Assembly (NCBI GenBank): GCA_017857855.1
Contig: JAFMCI010000006.1
Location: 1 to 63,059 of the forward strand
Length of the DNA: 63,059 nucleotides
Direction: 5' to 3'
Source of the DNA: Bacteroidia bacterium
GTDB lineage: Bacteria > Bacteroidota > Bacteroidia > NS11-12g > UBA9320
Below are positions 28,423 through 38,461 of this stretch, one piece after another; within the stretch, counting starts at the first letter, position 1, and each line of letters opens with the position of its first letter. The notes under the pieces are model-generated. The model ran no database searches and was not told where the DNA came from. It saw only the letters and a list, made by a program, of their open reading frames with translations. Position numbers and translations under genes: made by a program.

Positions 28423-30717
28423 ATGAAATCATTCATCAAAAGTATAATCATCACCGTTTTAGTAAGTATCTGTAGCATTGCTTCAGCACAATTCGAAAAA
28501 TTTGAAGAAGCAGTAGAGTCTGGCAATTTTAAGAGACTTGAAAAACTTTGCGTAGATGGGGCAGAGGATAATGAACTTAAAAAGGATCCAAGACTCTATT
28601 ATTATACAGCTCAAGCTTATGTGGAGCTTTCTAAGGATGAGTACTATCTTGCCAAAAATCCTGACGCTGTAAAAAATGCAACTAGAGCTATGTTGAAGGG
28701 GTTAAAGAAGGATGACAATAAATCTGCGATAGAAGAATTTTTGGCAGTGAAAGCCGAAGTAGTTATCGCAAATAATAAGGTTGCATTGAGTGAATATAAT
28801 TCCAATAAAATGGCAAAAGCAGCTAAGTTGTTTGCTGAATCATATTCGATGGATACTTTAAGCAGGTATTCTTACTTTATGGTGGGTAAATGTACCATAG
28901 CTGCGGGTGATACTGCAGAGGGAGAGGTGTACTACCGTACGCTTATTGATTTGTACAATGATGATCTTTCTGCAGACAATAAGACGAGTGAAAAGGAGAT
29001 TGATCCACATACTTATTTTATCAATAAATTCTGGGAAGGGGGTAAACTAGATAGTGCCAAAATTATGATTGCCGATGGTAGAGCTATTTTTGGGGATAAT
29101 GCTAAATTAAATTTTTACCACAAAAAAGTCACGCTTGAACAAATTAAAAATATACCGCCAAGTAATCTAATGCTGGAATATGTTCAGGAAGTACTACAGT
29201 TTTCACCGGCAGACAAGGATTTATTACAAAAGGAGAATTCAATTTATATCTTTTTGATAAAGAATAAGTTACAAGAACCTTCGAAGGGGGAGGCTGATAC
29301 TTTAATTAATAAATTCGTAGCTGAGAAAATAGTAAAATCAGAACTTCCTCAGGCTAAGAAAATAGCTGAAGTAGATGTTTTCGTCGAGAAAAAACCGGAA
29401 AATGTACTTTGGAAATTGGCAGAGTACTTTCAATCATACAGTCACATGGAGGGAGCAAAATTTATTTTGGATAAATATATCGTATTAACTGCACAAAGCG
29501 CATCTGCTAGTGACTTAGCTTTGCGATGGAATGCCATTACCAATTACGCTTTTGATACCAAGGGTTTTGCTTTTGGTGGTTTTGTCTTACAACAAGCAAT
29601 ATCCAAATATCCAACTAACAAGGAATTAAAAGCCACACGTACTCAAGCTATCGCCAAAAAAGAAGTGATGGCAACATCTGTCGAGGAGCAAGGAGCTCTT
29701 TATTTGCTTATGAAAGATGAATATAAGGATAATAAAAACGAAGAAAATCTTAAAAAGCTTATTTTAATAAATGATAAATACGTAGGACAATTGGCAGCAA
29801 ATAACCGTTTCAGTACGGTCAAGGATGTTATGAAAGAACAGATGAGTTATGCTCCAACTAAAGATTACAGCGATAGATTACGCTATTTGGCTAGAGAAGA
29901 TTTTTATCAAAATTATTTTATGTCTAGAACAAAAGGGACAGATATAAACGGGAAAGAAATTCAACCATTTACGTGGAATGGAGATAAAGCTACCTGTAAC
30001 CCAGGAACAATAGATTTAGAAATTCAAGAAAAGGTAGCTAATAGAATTAACTATTTCAGACGGAATGCAGGTGTTCCTGAAGTGCTTTTTGATGAAAACA
30101 CCAATGAGTATTGCCAAAAAGCAGCACTTATGATGGATGTTAATAAAGCCTTAGAACATGATCCTCCAGCAACTTGGAGATGCTGGACAAATGAGGGAAA
30201 TTATGCAGCAAAACATTCACTACTTATAAAAGATGCCAATACCAGTATGGCTGTTACGTACATCATGGATGACAAAAGTCCTAGTGCTGGCAATAGAAGA
30301 TGGTTATTATATCCAAATGGTAGAATATACGGACATGGAAGTACCAACGACTATGCGGTGATTTGGGCGCTCGACGATAGTGGAAGTACAGACACGGTGC
30401 AGTTTATGGATGTTCCTGTCTGTTGGCCTCCAAAAGATGATGTGCCACAACTTATGCTTCTCACCAATTGGACATTCTCTATTTATAGAGATTTAACAAA
30501 TGCAAAGGTAGAAGTGAAACAAGATGGTAAACCATTAGAAGTTAACGTTGAAAAATTTGTCAGGGGTTATGGAGCACCTACTTTGGTTTTTCAACCTAAG
30601 TATGATAAAACGGTGTTACCAGATAAAAGTAATTTTGATATTACAGTAACATTGTCAAGCGGACGTAAATATAACTATACCGTGCGCACATTCTTCTACG
30701 ATCCAGCTAAACGCTAA
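28423..30717 (+). CDS. Exported TPR and CAP/SCP-domain protein
   Basis: This 764-residue protein has a signal peptide (about residues 1-22, ending SIASAQ). A helical, TPR-like region spans about 25-500. A CAP (SCP/PR1) domain follows, about 540-690, with N-R-I-N-Y-F-R-R-N-A-G, HDPPATWRCW, SAGNRRWLLYPN and YGHGSTNDYAVIW. The C-terminal 80 residues form a beta domain. CAP domains act extracellularly in adhesion or lipid/peptide binding. No type IX sorting tail is evident. It begins 18 bases after the ABM gene, so it may be the third gene of that operon. Confidence 0.8.
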   Translation: MKSFIKSIIITVLVSICSIASAQFEKFEEAVESGNFKRLEKLCVDGAEDNELKKDPRLYYYTAQAYVELSKDEYYLAKNPDAVKNATRAMLKGLKKDDNKSAIEEFLAVKAEVVIANNKVALSEYNSNKMAKAAKLFAESYSMDTLSRYSYFMVGKCTIAAGDTAEGEVYYRTLIDLYNDDLSADNKTSEKEIDPHTYFINKFWEGGKLDSAKIMIADGRAIFGDNAKLNFYHKKVTLEQIKNIPPSNLMLEYVQEVLQFSPADKDLLQKENSIYIFLIKNKLQEPSKGEADTLINKFVAEKIVKSELPQAKKIAEVDVFVEKKPENVLWKLAEYFQSYSHMEGAKFILDKYIVLTAQSASASDLALRWNAITNYAFDTKGFAFGGFVLQQAISKYPTNKELKATRTQAIAKKEVMATSVEEQGALYLLMKDEYKDNKNEENLKKLILINDKYVGQLAANNRFSTVKDVMKEQMSYAPTKDYSDRLRYLAREDFYQNYFMSRTKGTDINGKEIQPFTWNGDKATCNPGTIDLEIQEKVANRINYFRRNAGVPEVLFDENTNEYCQKAALMMDVNKALEHDPPATWRCWTNEGNYAAKHSLLIKDANTSMAVTYIMDDKSPSAGNRRWLLYPNGRIYGHGSTNDYAVIWALDDSGSTDTVQFMDVPVCWPPKDDVPQLMLLTNWTFSIYRDLTNAKVEVKQDGKPLEVNVEKFVRGYGAPTLVFQPKYDKTVLPDKSNFDITVTLSSGRKYNYTVRTFFYDPAKR

Positions 30718-30773
30718 TTGTTATCTTGCAACCTTTGATGTAACTTGCACGTCTAAAACTCAGACGTTAGCAA

Positions 30774-33700
30774 ATGCCGCGAAAATTACTGTTTTCATTA
30801 CTTATCTTAGCAAATGCTGTAACGGCACTTGCACAGATAGGTTTTATAGAAAATAAAGGGCAATTTGATGAGCCGATTGTTTTTCGTGCTCAGTTTGACA
30901 GACATCAAATATACCTGGACAAGGAAGGGTTTTCAGTGCTTTTGCACGACGAAGAAACCTGGGGTAAATATGTTATGGATTTTCATTCCAATAAGCGGAA
31001 TGATGACAGTATTTCGCTAGCTTACCATCTTATAAAATATAAACTTGTTGGAGCCGATCTTTCCAGATTTGGCGGGCAAGGTGATTTTTTAGAGTATTAC
31101 AACTATTTTTTGGGAAATGACCCGTCTAAATGGGTGGGAGGGGCCAAAAATTTTAATAAGGTTTATTATACCAATGTATATCCCCATATTGATTTGGAAT
31201 ATGAAGCCATTGACCTCCGTTTTAAATACAACTTTATATTACATCCAGGGGCTGATATTAACGATATAAAAATTGAGATATTAGGCTCAGACAGCGTGCA
31301 CGTATCTTCCGAAAGGATTTCCGTTGCAACTAGGTTTGGCATGTATAGTGAAGTTATGCCTATTTCTTACGAGGTGCATAACGAGGAAAAAACGCAGATT
31401 AAAATGAGCTATGTGAAAAAGGGAGACTTCATTGGCTTCGAAACTCCTTTTTTCAAGAATAAGGTAAAAACAGTAATAGATCCAGAGCTTATTTTTTCAA
31501 CCTATTCGGGTAGTTCGGTAGATAATTTTGGGTTTACCGCGACGTATGACACTGCGGGTAATCTTTACTCTGGAGGTATTGCAACCACTCCGTACTCAGA
31601 TTTTCCGTTTGGGAAGTATCCTGTCACAGCCGGTGCATATAATCAGACATTTAACGGAGGTACGTGGGATATTGCCATTAATAAATACTCTGCAGATGGC
31701 TCAGCTCTTATATATGCTACCTATTTAGGTGGCACGAAAGATGACTATCCACATAGTTTAATTGTAGATGAAAACAATGAATTAATTGTTTTTGGATCTA
31801 CTTCTTCTTCTAATTATCCTACAACAGCTGGTGCGGTAGACAGAACCTATAATGGAGGAACAGATATTCTGGTCACAAAATTTAATGCAACGGGAACTAA
31901 CCTGGTGGCCTCCACTTTTATTGGAGGATCAAAAGACGACGGCGTAAACAGGTACGATGGCACTTCAACCAATAAAATTAGGAATACCAATTATTTTTAT
32001 GCTGATGATTATCGAGGAGAAGTAAATCTGGATGAAGATGGAAATGTATTTGTGGCAACATGCACAGAGTCAGCTAACTTTCCGGTTACGGTGAATGCTC
32101 TTCAAACATCTTATCTCGGCTCTCAATCTGGGGTTGTGTTCAAACTAGATCCTAGCTTAAAAACGATGGCATGGAGCACGTATTACGGTGGCGACGGTAA
32201 AGATGCTTTGTATTCTATTGACATTACCAGTCAAAATGAATTGGTATTGGCAGGAGGGACAACTAGTAAAGCCATGATGCCGGGAATGGGTAGTGGATTT
32301 CAGCCTGTCAATAACGGAGGAAAGGCAGAAGGATTTATTTGTAAAATAAGCGAAAATGGCTCACAGGTGCTTAATGCTACATATTTCGGGACTAGCGCGT
32401 ATGATCAGATATTGCTAGCTGAGCTAGATGAGGCAGATAATGTTTATGTCGTGGGACATTCAGAAGGTGATATGCCATTACTAGGGAATGTATATAGCAA
32501 TTCTGGTGGCAAACAATTTATTGCCAAATTTGATCCTACGCTTGAAAATTTAATAGTAAGTACCGTGTATGGAAGTGGGAGATCAACACCCGATATTACG
32601 ATTAATGCATTTTTGGTGGATGATTGCGGTAAGGTATATGTGAGTGGCTGGGGAACTAATTCAGAGCAAGATTTAGTCTCAAAACAATTGCGAAATATGC
32701 CACTAACTTCAGATGCAAAACAACGCACTACGGATGGTCAGGATTTCCATATTTTAGTACTTGAACCAGATTTTCAAAATATAGTTTATGCTACTTATTT
32801 TGGAGGTAATAAAACGGGAGATCATGTGGATGGCGGAACAAGTAGATTTGATAAAAAAGGAATTATCTATCAAAGTGTTTGCAGTAGTTGCCCAGAAAAT
32901 TATCCCGCGACCAATCGAATAAGTGATTTCCCGACTACTACAGGTGCCTTCTCACAGCGAAACCCAAGTCCTAGATGCAGTAACGCCTCTTTTAAAATGG
33001 CAGTGGTAGAGCCAAACTTTAGGCCGATTACACCAACCACAGTTTTCACGACAGACATTGCAGATACGGTTACGGTATCCGTGTTTGATACCTTTAGCTT
33101 TTCATATAAAGTAATTGATCCAGATGGAGATTCCCTTTTTGTTACGTTTGACATACCAGATGACTTAAAACCAGACTTATTAGATTATCAAGATTCCTTG
33201 GAAGGCCTTCAGCAAGTAAATGCAAGTTTTAGAGCGTTTTTTACGTGTAAGAATGCTCAAAAGACCTACAAAATAAAGGTACATGCTATGGATAACGGTT
33301 GTCCTACGCGAACAGAGAATTTTGGGGAAATTATCATTGTGGTAAGAGAAGCTCCTGTGCTGCCGCCACCGGATGTATTATGCCTCAATTTTGTGAATGA
33401 TGGTACGCTTCGCATAGATTGGGAGGCTACAGATTCATCCAAGTATTTTTACAGAATGATGCTTTACAAAATAGATCCTTCCGGTAATCGCTCGGTTCTT
33501 GTAAATACCTACAGTCAATCGGAAGGTTCTTATGTAGATACGGATATCGTTAATCCTAGAAACAGAGATTACAGTTACTATTTAGTGGTCGAAAATATTT
33601 GTGGCAAGTTGGGTTCTAAATCTTATTTGTTGAGTAGTGTTAAAGAGAGTGAAATTCCTGTTGATGCTACCTATCTCAAAACAGCTACGGTGAATAAACA

Positions 33701-34508
33701 ACGTGTAGAAGTGATTTATTTGAAATCAACCGAAGAAGATTTTGGTCACTATGAAATATATAAAGGGAGTCGTGATAAAGGAGTTCCGTTGCGGTATGTT
33801 ACCTCCATTTTTGATATAAATGATACTATTTACGTAGACTCAGATGTAAACGTAAATGATAGATCGTACTGTTATCAAATACGGGTAGCGGACAACTGCG
33901 GTCATCTGAGTAAATTTAGTAACGAAGGGTGCACCATTGTGATACGAGGTGTCCCTATCAATGAAATCAAAAATGTTCCTCGATTTAAGTTTGACTTAAC
34001 TTGGGATGATTATACAGATTGGCCTAATGGGGTAGCCGAGTATGAACTAATTCGTTCGGTCGATACAGGCTCATTGAAACCAATTGTTCGCGTGGATAAC
34101 AGCATACAAGAATTTACCGATAGTGATTTAGATTATGATTGGGGAGGGTATTGGTATAGTGTATTCGCTTACGAAAATCAGGGATTGTACAATGCCACTA
34201 GTAGAAGTAACGACATTTATCTTATACAGCCTCCTTTGGTTTTTGTACCAAATGCCGTAACTGCAAACGGCGATAACTTAAATGACTATTTCCGATGGAG
34301 TGATGTATTTGTTAAGGAATTTGAGATGTTGGTGTTTAATAGATGGGGAGAAAAGGTATATCAAACAACGGATAAAAATGCCAACTGGAGTGGCGAGTTT
34401 AAGGAAAGTGAATTTGGGAGTAGTAATGTTTACTTTTGGATATTAACCTACAAAGGTTGGGATAATATTACCTACAGAGATAATGGTACCCTAACTATAG
34501 TTAAATAA
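30774..34508 (+). CDS. Large T9SS type B cargo protein with SBBP repeats
   Basis: This is a 1244-residue secreted protein. A signal peptide (residues 1-20) is followed by a DUF7948-type domain (GFIENKGQFDEPIVFRAQFD). A beta-propeller array of SBBP-like repeats spans about 240-680, with repeated STYxGGxxxD and DENNELIVFGSTSS-type motifs. Cadherin/fibronectin-like domains follow. The C-terminal gliding-motility (CHU_C) sorting domain has VFVPNAVTANGDNLNDYF near residue 1161 and FNRWGEKVYQT. It should cross the outer membrane by type IX secretion. Similar proteins serve in adhesion or gliding, but the exact role is unknown. Confidence 0.88.
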   Translation: MPRKLLFSLLILANAVTALAQIGFIENKGQFDEPIVFRAQFDRHQIYLDKEGFSVLLHDEETWGKYVMDFHSNKRNDDSISLAYHLIKYKLVGADLSRFGGQGDFLEYYNYFLGNDPSKWVGGAKNFNKVYYTNVYPHIDLEYEAIDLRFKYNFILHPGADINDIKIEILGSDSVHVSSERISVATRFGMYSEVMPISYEVHNEEKTQIKMSYVKKGDFIGFETPFFKNKVKTVIDPELIFSTYSGSSVDNFGFTATYDTAGNLYSGGIATTPYSDFPFGKYPVTAGAYNQTFNGGTWDIAINKYSADGSALIYATYLGGTKDDYPHSLIVDENNELIVFGSTSSSNYPTTAGAVDRTYNGGTDILVTKFNATGTNLVASTFIGGSKDDGVNRYDGTSTNKIRNTNYFYADDYRGEVNLDEDGNVFVATCTESANFPVTVNALQTSYLGSQSGVVFKLDPSLKTMAWSTYYGGDGKDALYSIDITSQNELVLAGGTTSKAMMPGMGSGFQPVNNGGKAEGFICKISENGSQVLNATYFGTSAYDQILLAELDEADNVYVVGHSEGDMPLLGNVYSNSGGKQFIAKFDPTLENLIVSTVYGSGRSTPDITINAFLVDDCGKVYVSGWGTNSEQDLVSKQLRNMPLTSDAKQRTTDGQDFHILVLEPDFQNIVYATYFGGNKTGDHVDGGTSRFDKKGIIYQSVCSSCPENYPATNRISDFPTTTGAFSQRNPSPRCSNASFKMAVVEPNFRPITPTTVFTTDIADTVTVSVFDTFSFSYKVIDPDGDSLFVTFDIPDDLKPDLLDYQDSLEGLQQVNASFRAFFTCKNAQKTYKIKVHAMDNGCPTRTENFGEIIIVVREAPVLPPPDVLCLNFVNDGTLRIDWEATDSSKYFYRMMLYKIDPSGNRSVLVNTYSQSEGSYVDTDIVNPRNRDYSYYLVVENICGKLGSKSYLLSSVKESEIPVDATYLKTATVNKQRVEVIYLKSTEEDFGHYEIYKGSRDKGVPLRYVTSIFDINDTIYVDSDVNVNDRSYCYQIRVADNCGHLSKFSNEGCTIVIRGVPINEIKNVPRFKFDLTWDDYTDWPNGVAEYELIRSVDTGSLKPIVRVDNSIQEFTDSDLDYDWGGYWYSVFAYENQGLYNATSRSNDIYLIQPPLVFVPNAVTANGDNLNDYFRWSDVFVKEFEMLVFNRWGEKVYQTTDKNANWSGEFKESEFGSSNVYFWILTYKGWDNITYRDNGTLTIVK

Positions 34509-34526
34509 AAAAAATAGTTGTAGGTG

Positions 34527-35216
34527 CTAGCTCAGCGCTTTGATTACTCCGCGTGCCCAAGAAAGTGACAATTGAGCTTGCTGCTTTTTGCTCATAGAAG
34601 TATTATCAAGGGTAATAGCATCTTCCGCTTTGATCAAGGGACTTTCTGCTCGATTACTATCTATAAAATCTCTTTCTTTAATATTATGAAGCACTTCTTG
34701 GTAATTCACATGAATACCTTTAGCCGTAAGCTCATCATATCTTCTTTTGGCTCTTATTTCAGCACTTGCCGTCATAAAAATCTTAAGTTCAGCTTCCGGG
34801 AAAACGACAGTTCCTATGTCTCTTCCATCCATAACTACCCCTTTTTGTTCTCCCATTTGCTGTTGCTGAGCAACCAAAAAGTGACGTACTTCTGCTATTG
34901 CACTTACAGGACTAACCTTGCGTGCAATTTCCATACTGCGAATTTCATTTTCTACATTTTTACCATTTAGGTACGTTTCATAGTAATGACGTTCTTCTTC
35001 ATACTGAAAAGTGATTTTAATGTTTCCGAGAATTGCTGGATCTGCTTGTACTTCGTCTAAAGAAATATTGGCGCGCGTCAGGTATAACGTTACAGCCCTA
35101 TACATAGCGCCACTGTCTATAAATAAATAGCCAAGCTCATTCGCTAAGTTTTTGGCAAGAGTTCCCTTACCGCAACTCGAATGTCCATCAATGGCTATTA
35201 TTATTTTCTTTTCCAA
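34527..35216 (-). CDS. cmk: Cytidylate kinase
   Basis: This 229-residue kinase phosphorylates CMP and dCMP. It has the P-loop GHSSCGKGTLAK near residues 11-22, the substrate segment DSGAMYRAVTLY near 36-47, the MDGRDIGTVVFP motif near 129-140 and the lid region RRYDE. The start is TTG at 35216, seven bases after a TATGTTTG promoter box, and no ATG lies between them. Pairing with porQ downstream of a shared region is common in Flavobacteriia. Confidence 0.95.
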   Translation of the reverse strand: MEKKIIIAIDGHSSCGKGTLAKNLANELGYLFIDSGAMYRAVTLYLTRANISLDEVQADPAILGNIKITFQYEEERHYYETYLNGKNVENEIRSMEIARKVSPVSAIAEVRHFLVAQQQQMGEQKGVVMDGRDIGTVVFPEAELKIFMTASAEIRAKRRYDELTAKGIHVNYQEVLHNIKERDFIDSNRAESPLIKAEDAITLDNTSMSKKQQAQLSLSWARGVIKALS

Positions 35217-35223
35217 TACAGGT

Positions 35224-35231
35224 CAAACATA
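35224..35231 (-). promoter_or_regulatory. -7 box of cmk
   Basis: TATGTTTG on the minus strand matches TAnnTTTG. It is seven bases before the TTG start of cmk and supports that unusual start. Confidence 0.55.
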
Positions 35232-35304
35232 AATGAAAATTTTAATTTAAAAAGAACTTGATGAATTTTTTGAAATAAGGAAGTATTATTTTTCTTAAAA
35301 TAAT

Positions 35305-36360
35305 TTAATCGAGACTAATTTTCTTCCGATTGATGGAGGATAAATCTCTACTTACCGAAAAATAATTAGAAGCGATACCTGGGAAATAACCAGCGCTTCC
35401 ATAGTTAATCATTAGTTTTTTTACACCTATACCCACACCCCAACTAAAACCAGTAGTAGCACGTCGATTTTCGGGTCCAAGTTCTGCTCTGCGCTGATGG
35501 TTATATCCCATTCGCAACTGAAAGTTTTTGGAGAATACAAACTCGGTATTGAAGATAACATGTCGCATGGCTTTTTCGCCAAAATTCAATGTTTGATTTT
35601 TTACAATGCCTGTTTCCAAGTCTATCTCTTTGTTTCTGGCGTTTACATTTACATACGAGTTTTTCCACCTATGTAAATTATGTAAGGTTAAACTAAAACG
35701 TAATGGATTGTGAGCTAGCTTTTTGCTTACGCTGGCTTGCACATCAAACGGTAATGGCTCTCTGGGGCTGTCATCGCCATAGCGTATAAATTGATAACCG
35801 AGGTTTTTTATCAGAACGGCGGCTGTAAGTAATTCATCAGGATCATTATAGGACCCACCCAAATCAATTGCTCCGGCAGTACTAACGTAAGCTTCGTATA
35901 CCGAGTATAAAAATTTACCGTTTACGCCATAGGTTATTTTATCGTTGTACTTTTTACTCCAACCTATTTGAAAGTTGTAATCGTCCGCGGTAAATTCTCC
36001 AATAATATCTCCAGCAGCGTCTGTGCGTGTAAATTTACCGTAATCATAAAAACCCATACTAAATAAAAATGAGCTAGCAGTATCCCAAGAATGACTGTAG
36101 CTCAAGAAACCGTAGTTAAGGTCTGCCACTTGATTAGCATAGGAAAGTGAAATGCTTTTATGCATTTCGTGATTAATTAGTGCTGGATTTTGAAATCCTG
36201 ATGAGGGATCTGCATCTGTATTGGTTATAGAAACACCACCCAAAGCGGTGTGTTTAGCACTGTTTTCTATCAAAGCAAAGGTGAATGCGGAGGTGCCACC
36301 TATTTGTGCAGACGCAGCTATAGCAGTGATTAGGATAAGGAGACTTAACAGATTTCGCAT
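35305..36360 (-). CDS. porQ: Type IX secretion system protein PorQ
   Basis: This 351-residue outer-membrane beta-barrel protein has a signal peptide (residues 1-19). The N-terminal motif IGGTSAFTFALIENSAKHTALGGVSIT, with D-P-S-S-G-F-Q-N-P-A-L and repeated aromatic-ended strands, is typical of PorQ/PorV-like FadL-type barrels. PorQ works with PorZ in attachment of type IX cargo. The window also encodes two type IX cargo proteins. Confidence 0.85.
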   Translation of the reverse strand: MRNLLSLLILITAIAASAQIGGTSAFTFALIENSAKHTALGGVSITNTDADPSSGFQNPALINHEMHKSISLSYANQVADLNYGFLSYSHSWDTASSFLFSMGFYDYGKFTRTDAAGDIIGEFTADDYNFQIGWSKKYNDKITYGVNGKFLYSVYEAYVSTAGAIDLGGSYNDPDELLTAAVLIKNLGYQFIRYGDDSPREPLPFDVQASVSKKLAHNPLRFSLTLHNLHRWKNSYVNVNARNKEIDLETGIVKNQTLNFGEKAMRHVIFNTEFVFSKNFQLRMGYNHQRRAELGPENRRATTGFSWGVGIGVKKLMINYGSAGYFPGIASNYFSVSRDLSSINRKKISLD

Positions 36361-36374
36361 GGATTAGTAACGTT

Positions 36375-36382
36375 CAAAATTA
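36375..36382 (-). promoter_or_regulatory. -7 box of porQ
   Basis: TAATTTTG on the minus strand matches TAnnTTTG, 14 bases before the porQ ATG. Confidence 0.5.
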
Positions 36383-36451
36383 GGAAATATTAGCACTTAT
36401 GGTTTTGAAAGATGCTCATACCTCAAAAAAATGAATATTTCGTGATTTGTA

Positions 36452-37129
36452 TCACGCATAAATATCACTCAAAATCTTACCATCTTCTACAGTAATTACC
36501 CGCTTGGCTCTGTCTATTACGCGCTGGTCGTGGGTGCTAAACACAAAAGTCATATTTTCTTCTTGATTGAGTCTGTACATTATGTCCAGCAAATTAGCGG
36601 TAGATGCACTGTCCAGATTGGCAGTTGGCTCATCTGCCAATATAAAATCGGGTTTGCTGGCTAACGCTCTGGCTACCGCCACACGTTGCTGTTGGCCGCC
36701 ACTCATTTCATTGGGTTTTTTATTTATTTGGTCTTCTAGGCCTACGGCTTTTAGAAGTTTGGTGGTCCGTTCGTCTCTTTCTGCCTCGCTTTTGTTTTGC
36801 AGTAACATAAGAAATTCTACGTTCTCTTTGGCTGTAAGAACAGGAATCAGGTTGTAACTTTGAAATACGAAGCCAATGTGATTCAATCTAAAATCAATCA
36901 GTTGATTTTCGGACAGGTGGGCAATGTTAGTTTCACCTATAATTACATTTCCTTCCGTAGGGGTGTCTAAACCACCAATTATATTTAACAAGGTAGTTTT
37001 TCCACTGCCCGATGGACCAACTATAGCCGTAAATTCACCGTTTTTTATTTCTACATTTATTCCTCGTAAGGCTTCTACTCTTACTTTTCCGTCGTCGTAG
37101 GTTTTAGTGACATGGGTAACTTTTATCAT
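36452..37129 (-). CDS. ABC transporter ATPase (LolD/MacB type)
   Basis: This is a 225-residue ATPase with Walker A GPSGSGKTT near residues 38-46, Q-loop FQSYNLIP, signature MSGGQQQR near 143-150 and Walker B ILADEPTA near 164-171. It belongs to the LolD/MacB/FtsE group that powers mechanotransmission-type exporters. Two FtsX-like permease genes lie upstream on the same strand, 117 bases away, and should be its partners. Confidence 0.95.
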   Translation of the reverse strand: MIKVTHVTKTYDDGKVRVEALRGINVEIKNGEFTAIVGPSGSGKTTLLNIIGGLDTPTEGNVIIGETNIAHLSENQLIDFRLNHIGFVFQSYNLIPVLTAKENVEFLMLLQNKSEAERDERTTKLLKAVGLEDQINKKPNEMSGGQQQRVAVARALASKPDFILADEPTANLDSASTANLLDIMYRLNQEENMTFVFSTHDQRVIDRAKRVITVEDGKILSDIYA

Positions 37130-37246
37130 ATTTGATTCTTATGATGCATAATTTTATAACTTAAGAAATGGTACAACTTTGATGGGTAGTACTTTTAATG
37201 GTATTGCTGTTCACCAACAGCCTTTTGTAGGTAGGATCAAATAAAA

Positions 37247-38461
37247 TCATGCCGTTCTGAGGGTCTCTGCGGGGTTTAACTTTAGTGCTTTTAGTGCTGG
37301 ATAAATGCAGGAAAGGATGGCTGTAATGATAACCAGAATACTTATGATGACATAATACTTGTCGTCTAATATGGGGAAAAGAGTGCTTTCAAGACCGATG
37401 CTCCTCAATCCTTGAGCGGCAAAAGACAAATCAATGCCAACTCTTCCAAAGAAATTAACAGCCAAGTACGTACTGAAAATTCCCAAAGGCCCTGCGATGA
37501 GTGCCAAAAATATAGATTCCCAAATAATCATCCAAAAAACCTTGCGTTTATTCATTCCTACCGAGATTAGCATGCCAAGTTCTTTTTTGCGCTCTAATAC
37601 GGCCATCAGCATAGTATTTACAATTCCAAAAGCCAATGCCAGCATGATAATAATTAGAAAAAGAGTCATTACTAAATCCATCATTTTGTCTGCGTAGCCC
37701 AAATCAGGCGCTATTCCGCGCCAACTGGCTATATGCTGGTTTGGAAATTTTGAGATAAGTTCTTCTCTGAATTGCTCTACCTCTTTTTCCTCATGCAATA
37801 CCACTGCAATTTCGTGACTACCCTGAATGCTCGTAAGATGCTGTAAGTCTTCTAGTCTTACAAAGGCATTTAACTCGTCATACATAGAATTACTCGTACT
37901 AAAAATATCAACTACCTTGAAAATCCCTGTAATAGGAACCCCCATGTTATTGGTAAACGAGCATTGAATGGTTGTTTTTACACGTGCATTTAGCTTGGTA
38001 GCTAGTTTTTGACTAATAATAATGGGTGGTTTTTGCTTGTATCTTTCTAGGAAGTTTCCGGCAATACACTGTTCGGCAAGATCTGTCACTTGCCGTTCTT
38101 TCTCAGGGTCTATTCCGTTTAATATAACGCCGCTCGTTCCTCCGGCGCTTTGTATGAAACTTTCTACTTTGAGTCTAGGACTAATGCCTTTTACTTTTTT
38201 ACTTTTTTCTAAATATGTAATGATGTCTGCTTGCTGATTTATGGTGTCGTCTAGTCTTCCATATTTTAAGTAGGCAGAATCGTGTAGTTGAAGGTGACTT
38301 ACATACGTTCTTATGGCATTGTTTTGCCGCATTTTACTGAGGCCAGTAGCTGTGCTTATTACCGCTAATCCTCCGAATATACCCAGTGCAATAGCGATAA
38401 TTACCACCCAACTCCGAAGCTTATTCCTCCAAATATTTTTAAACGCTATTTTTACAATCAT
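37247..38461 (-). CDS. FtsX-like ABC permease (MacB/LolC type)
   Basis: This 404-residue permease has one N-terminal transmembrane segment (about 17-37, after KNIWRNKLRSW), a large periplasmic MacB-PCD-like domain, and three C-terminal segments within 265-395. The conserved ending ALKALKLNPAETLRTA is present. It overlaps the upstream permease gene by four bases (ATGA). With that permease and the ATPase it probably forms a lipoprotein- or peptide-handling exporter. Confidence 0.9.
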   Translation of the reverse strand: MIVKIAFKNIWRNKLRSWVVIIAIALGIFGGLAVISTATGLSKMRQNNAIRTYVSHLQLHDSAYLKYGRLDDTINQQADIITYLEKSKKVKGISPRLKVESFIQSAGGTSGVILNGIDPEKERQVTDLAEQCIAGNFLERYKQKPPIIISQKLATKLNARVKTTIQCSFTNNMGVPITGIFKVVDIFSTSNSMYDELNAFVRLEDLQHLTSIQGSHEIAVVLHEEKEVEQFREELISKFPNQHIASWRGIAPDLGYADKMMDLVMTLFLIIIMLALAFGIVNTMLMAVLERKKELGMLISVGMNKRKVFWMIIWESIFLALIAGPLGIFSTYLAVNFFGRVGIDLSFAAQGLRSIGLESTLFPILDDKYYVIISILVIITAILSCIYPALKALKLNPAETLRTA

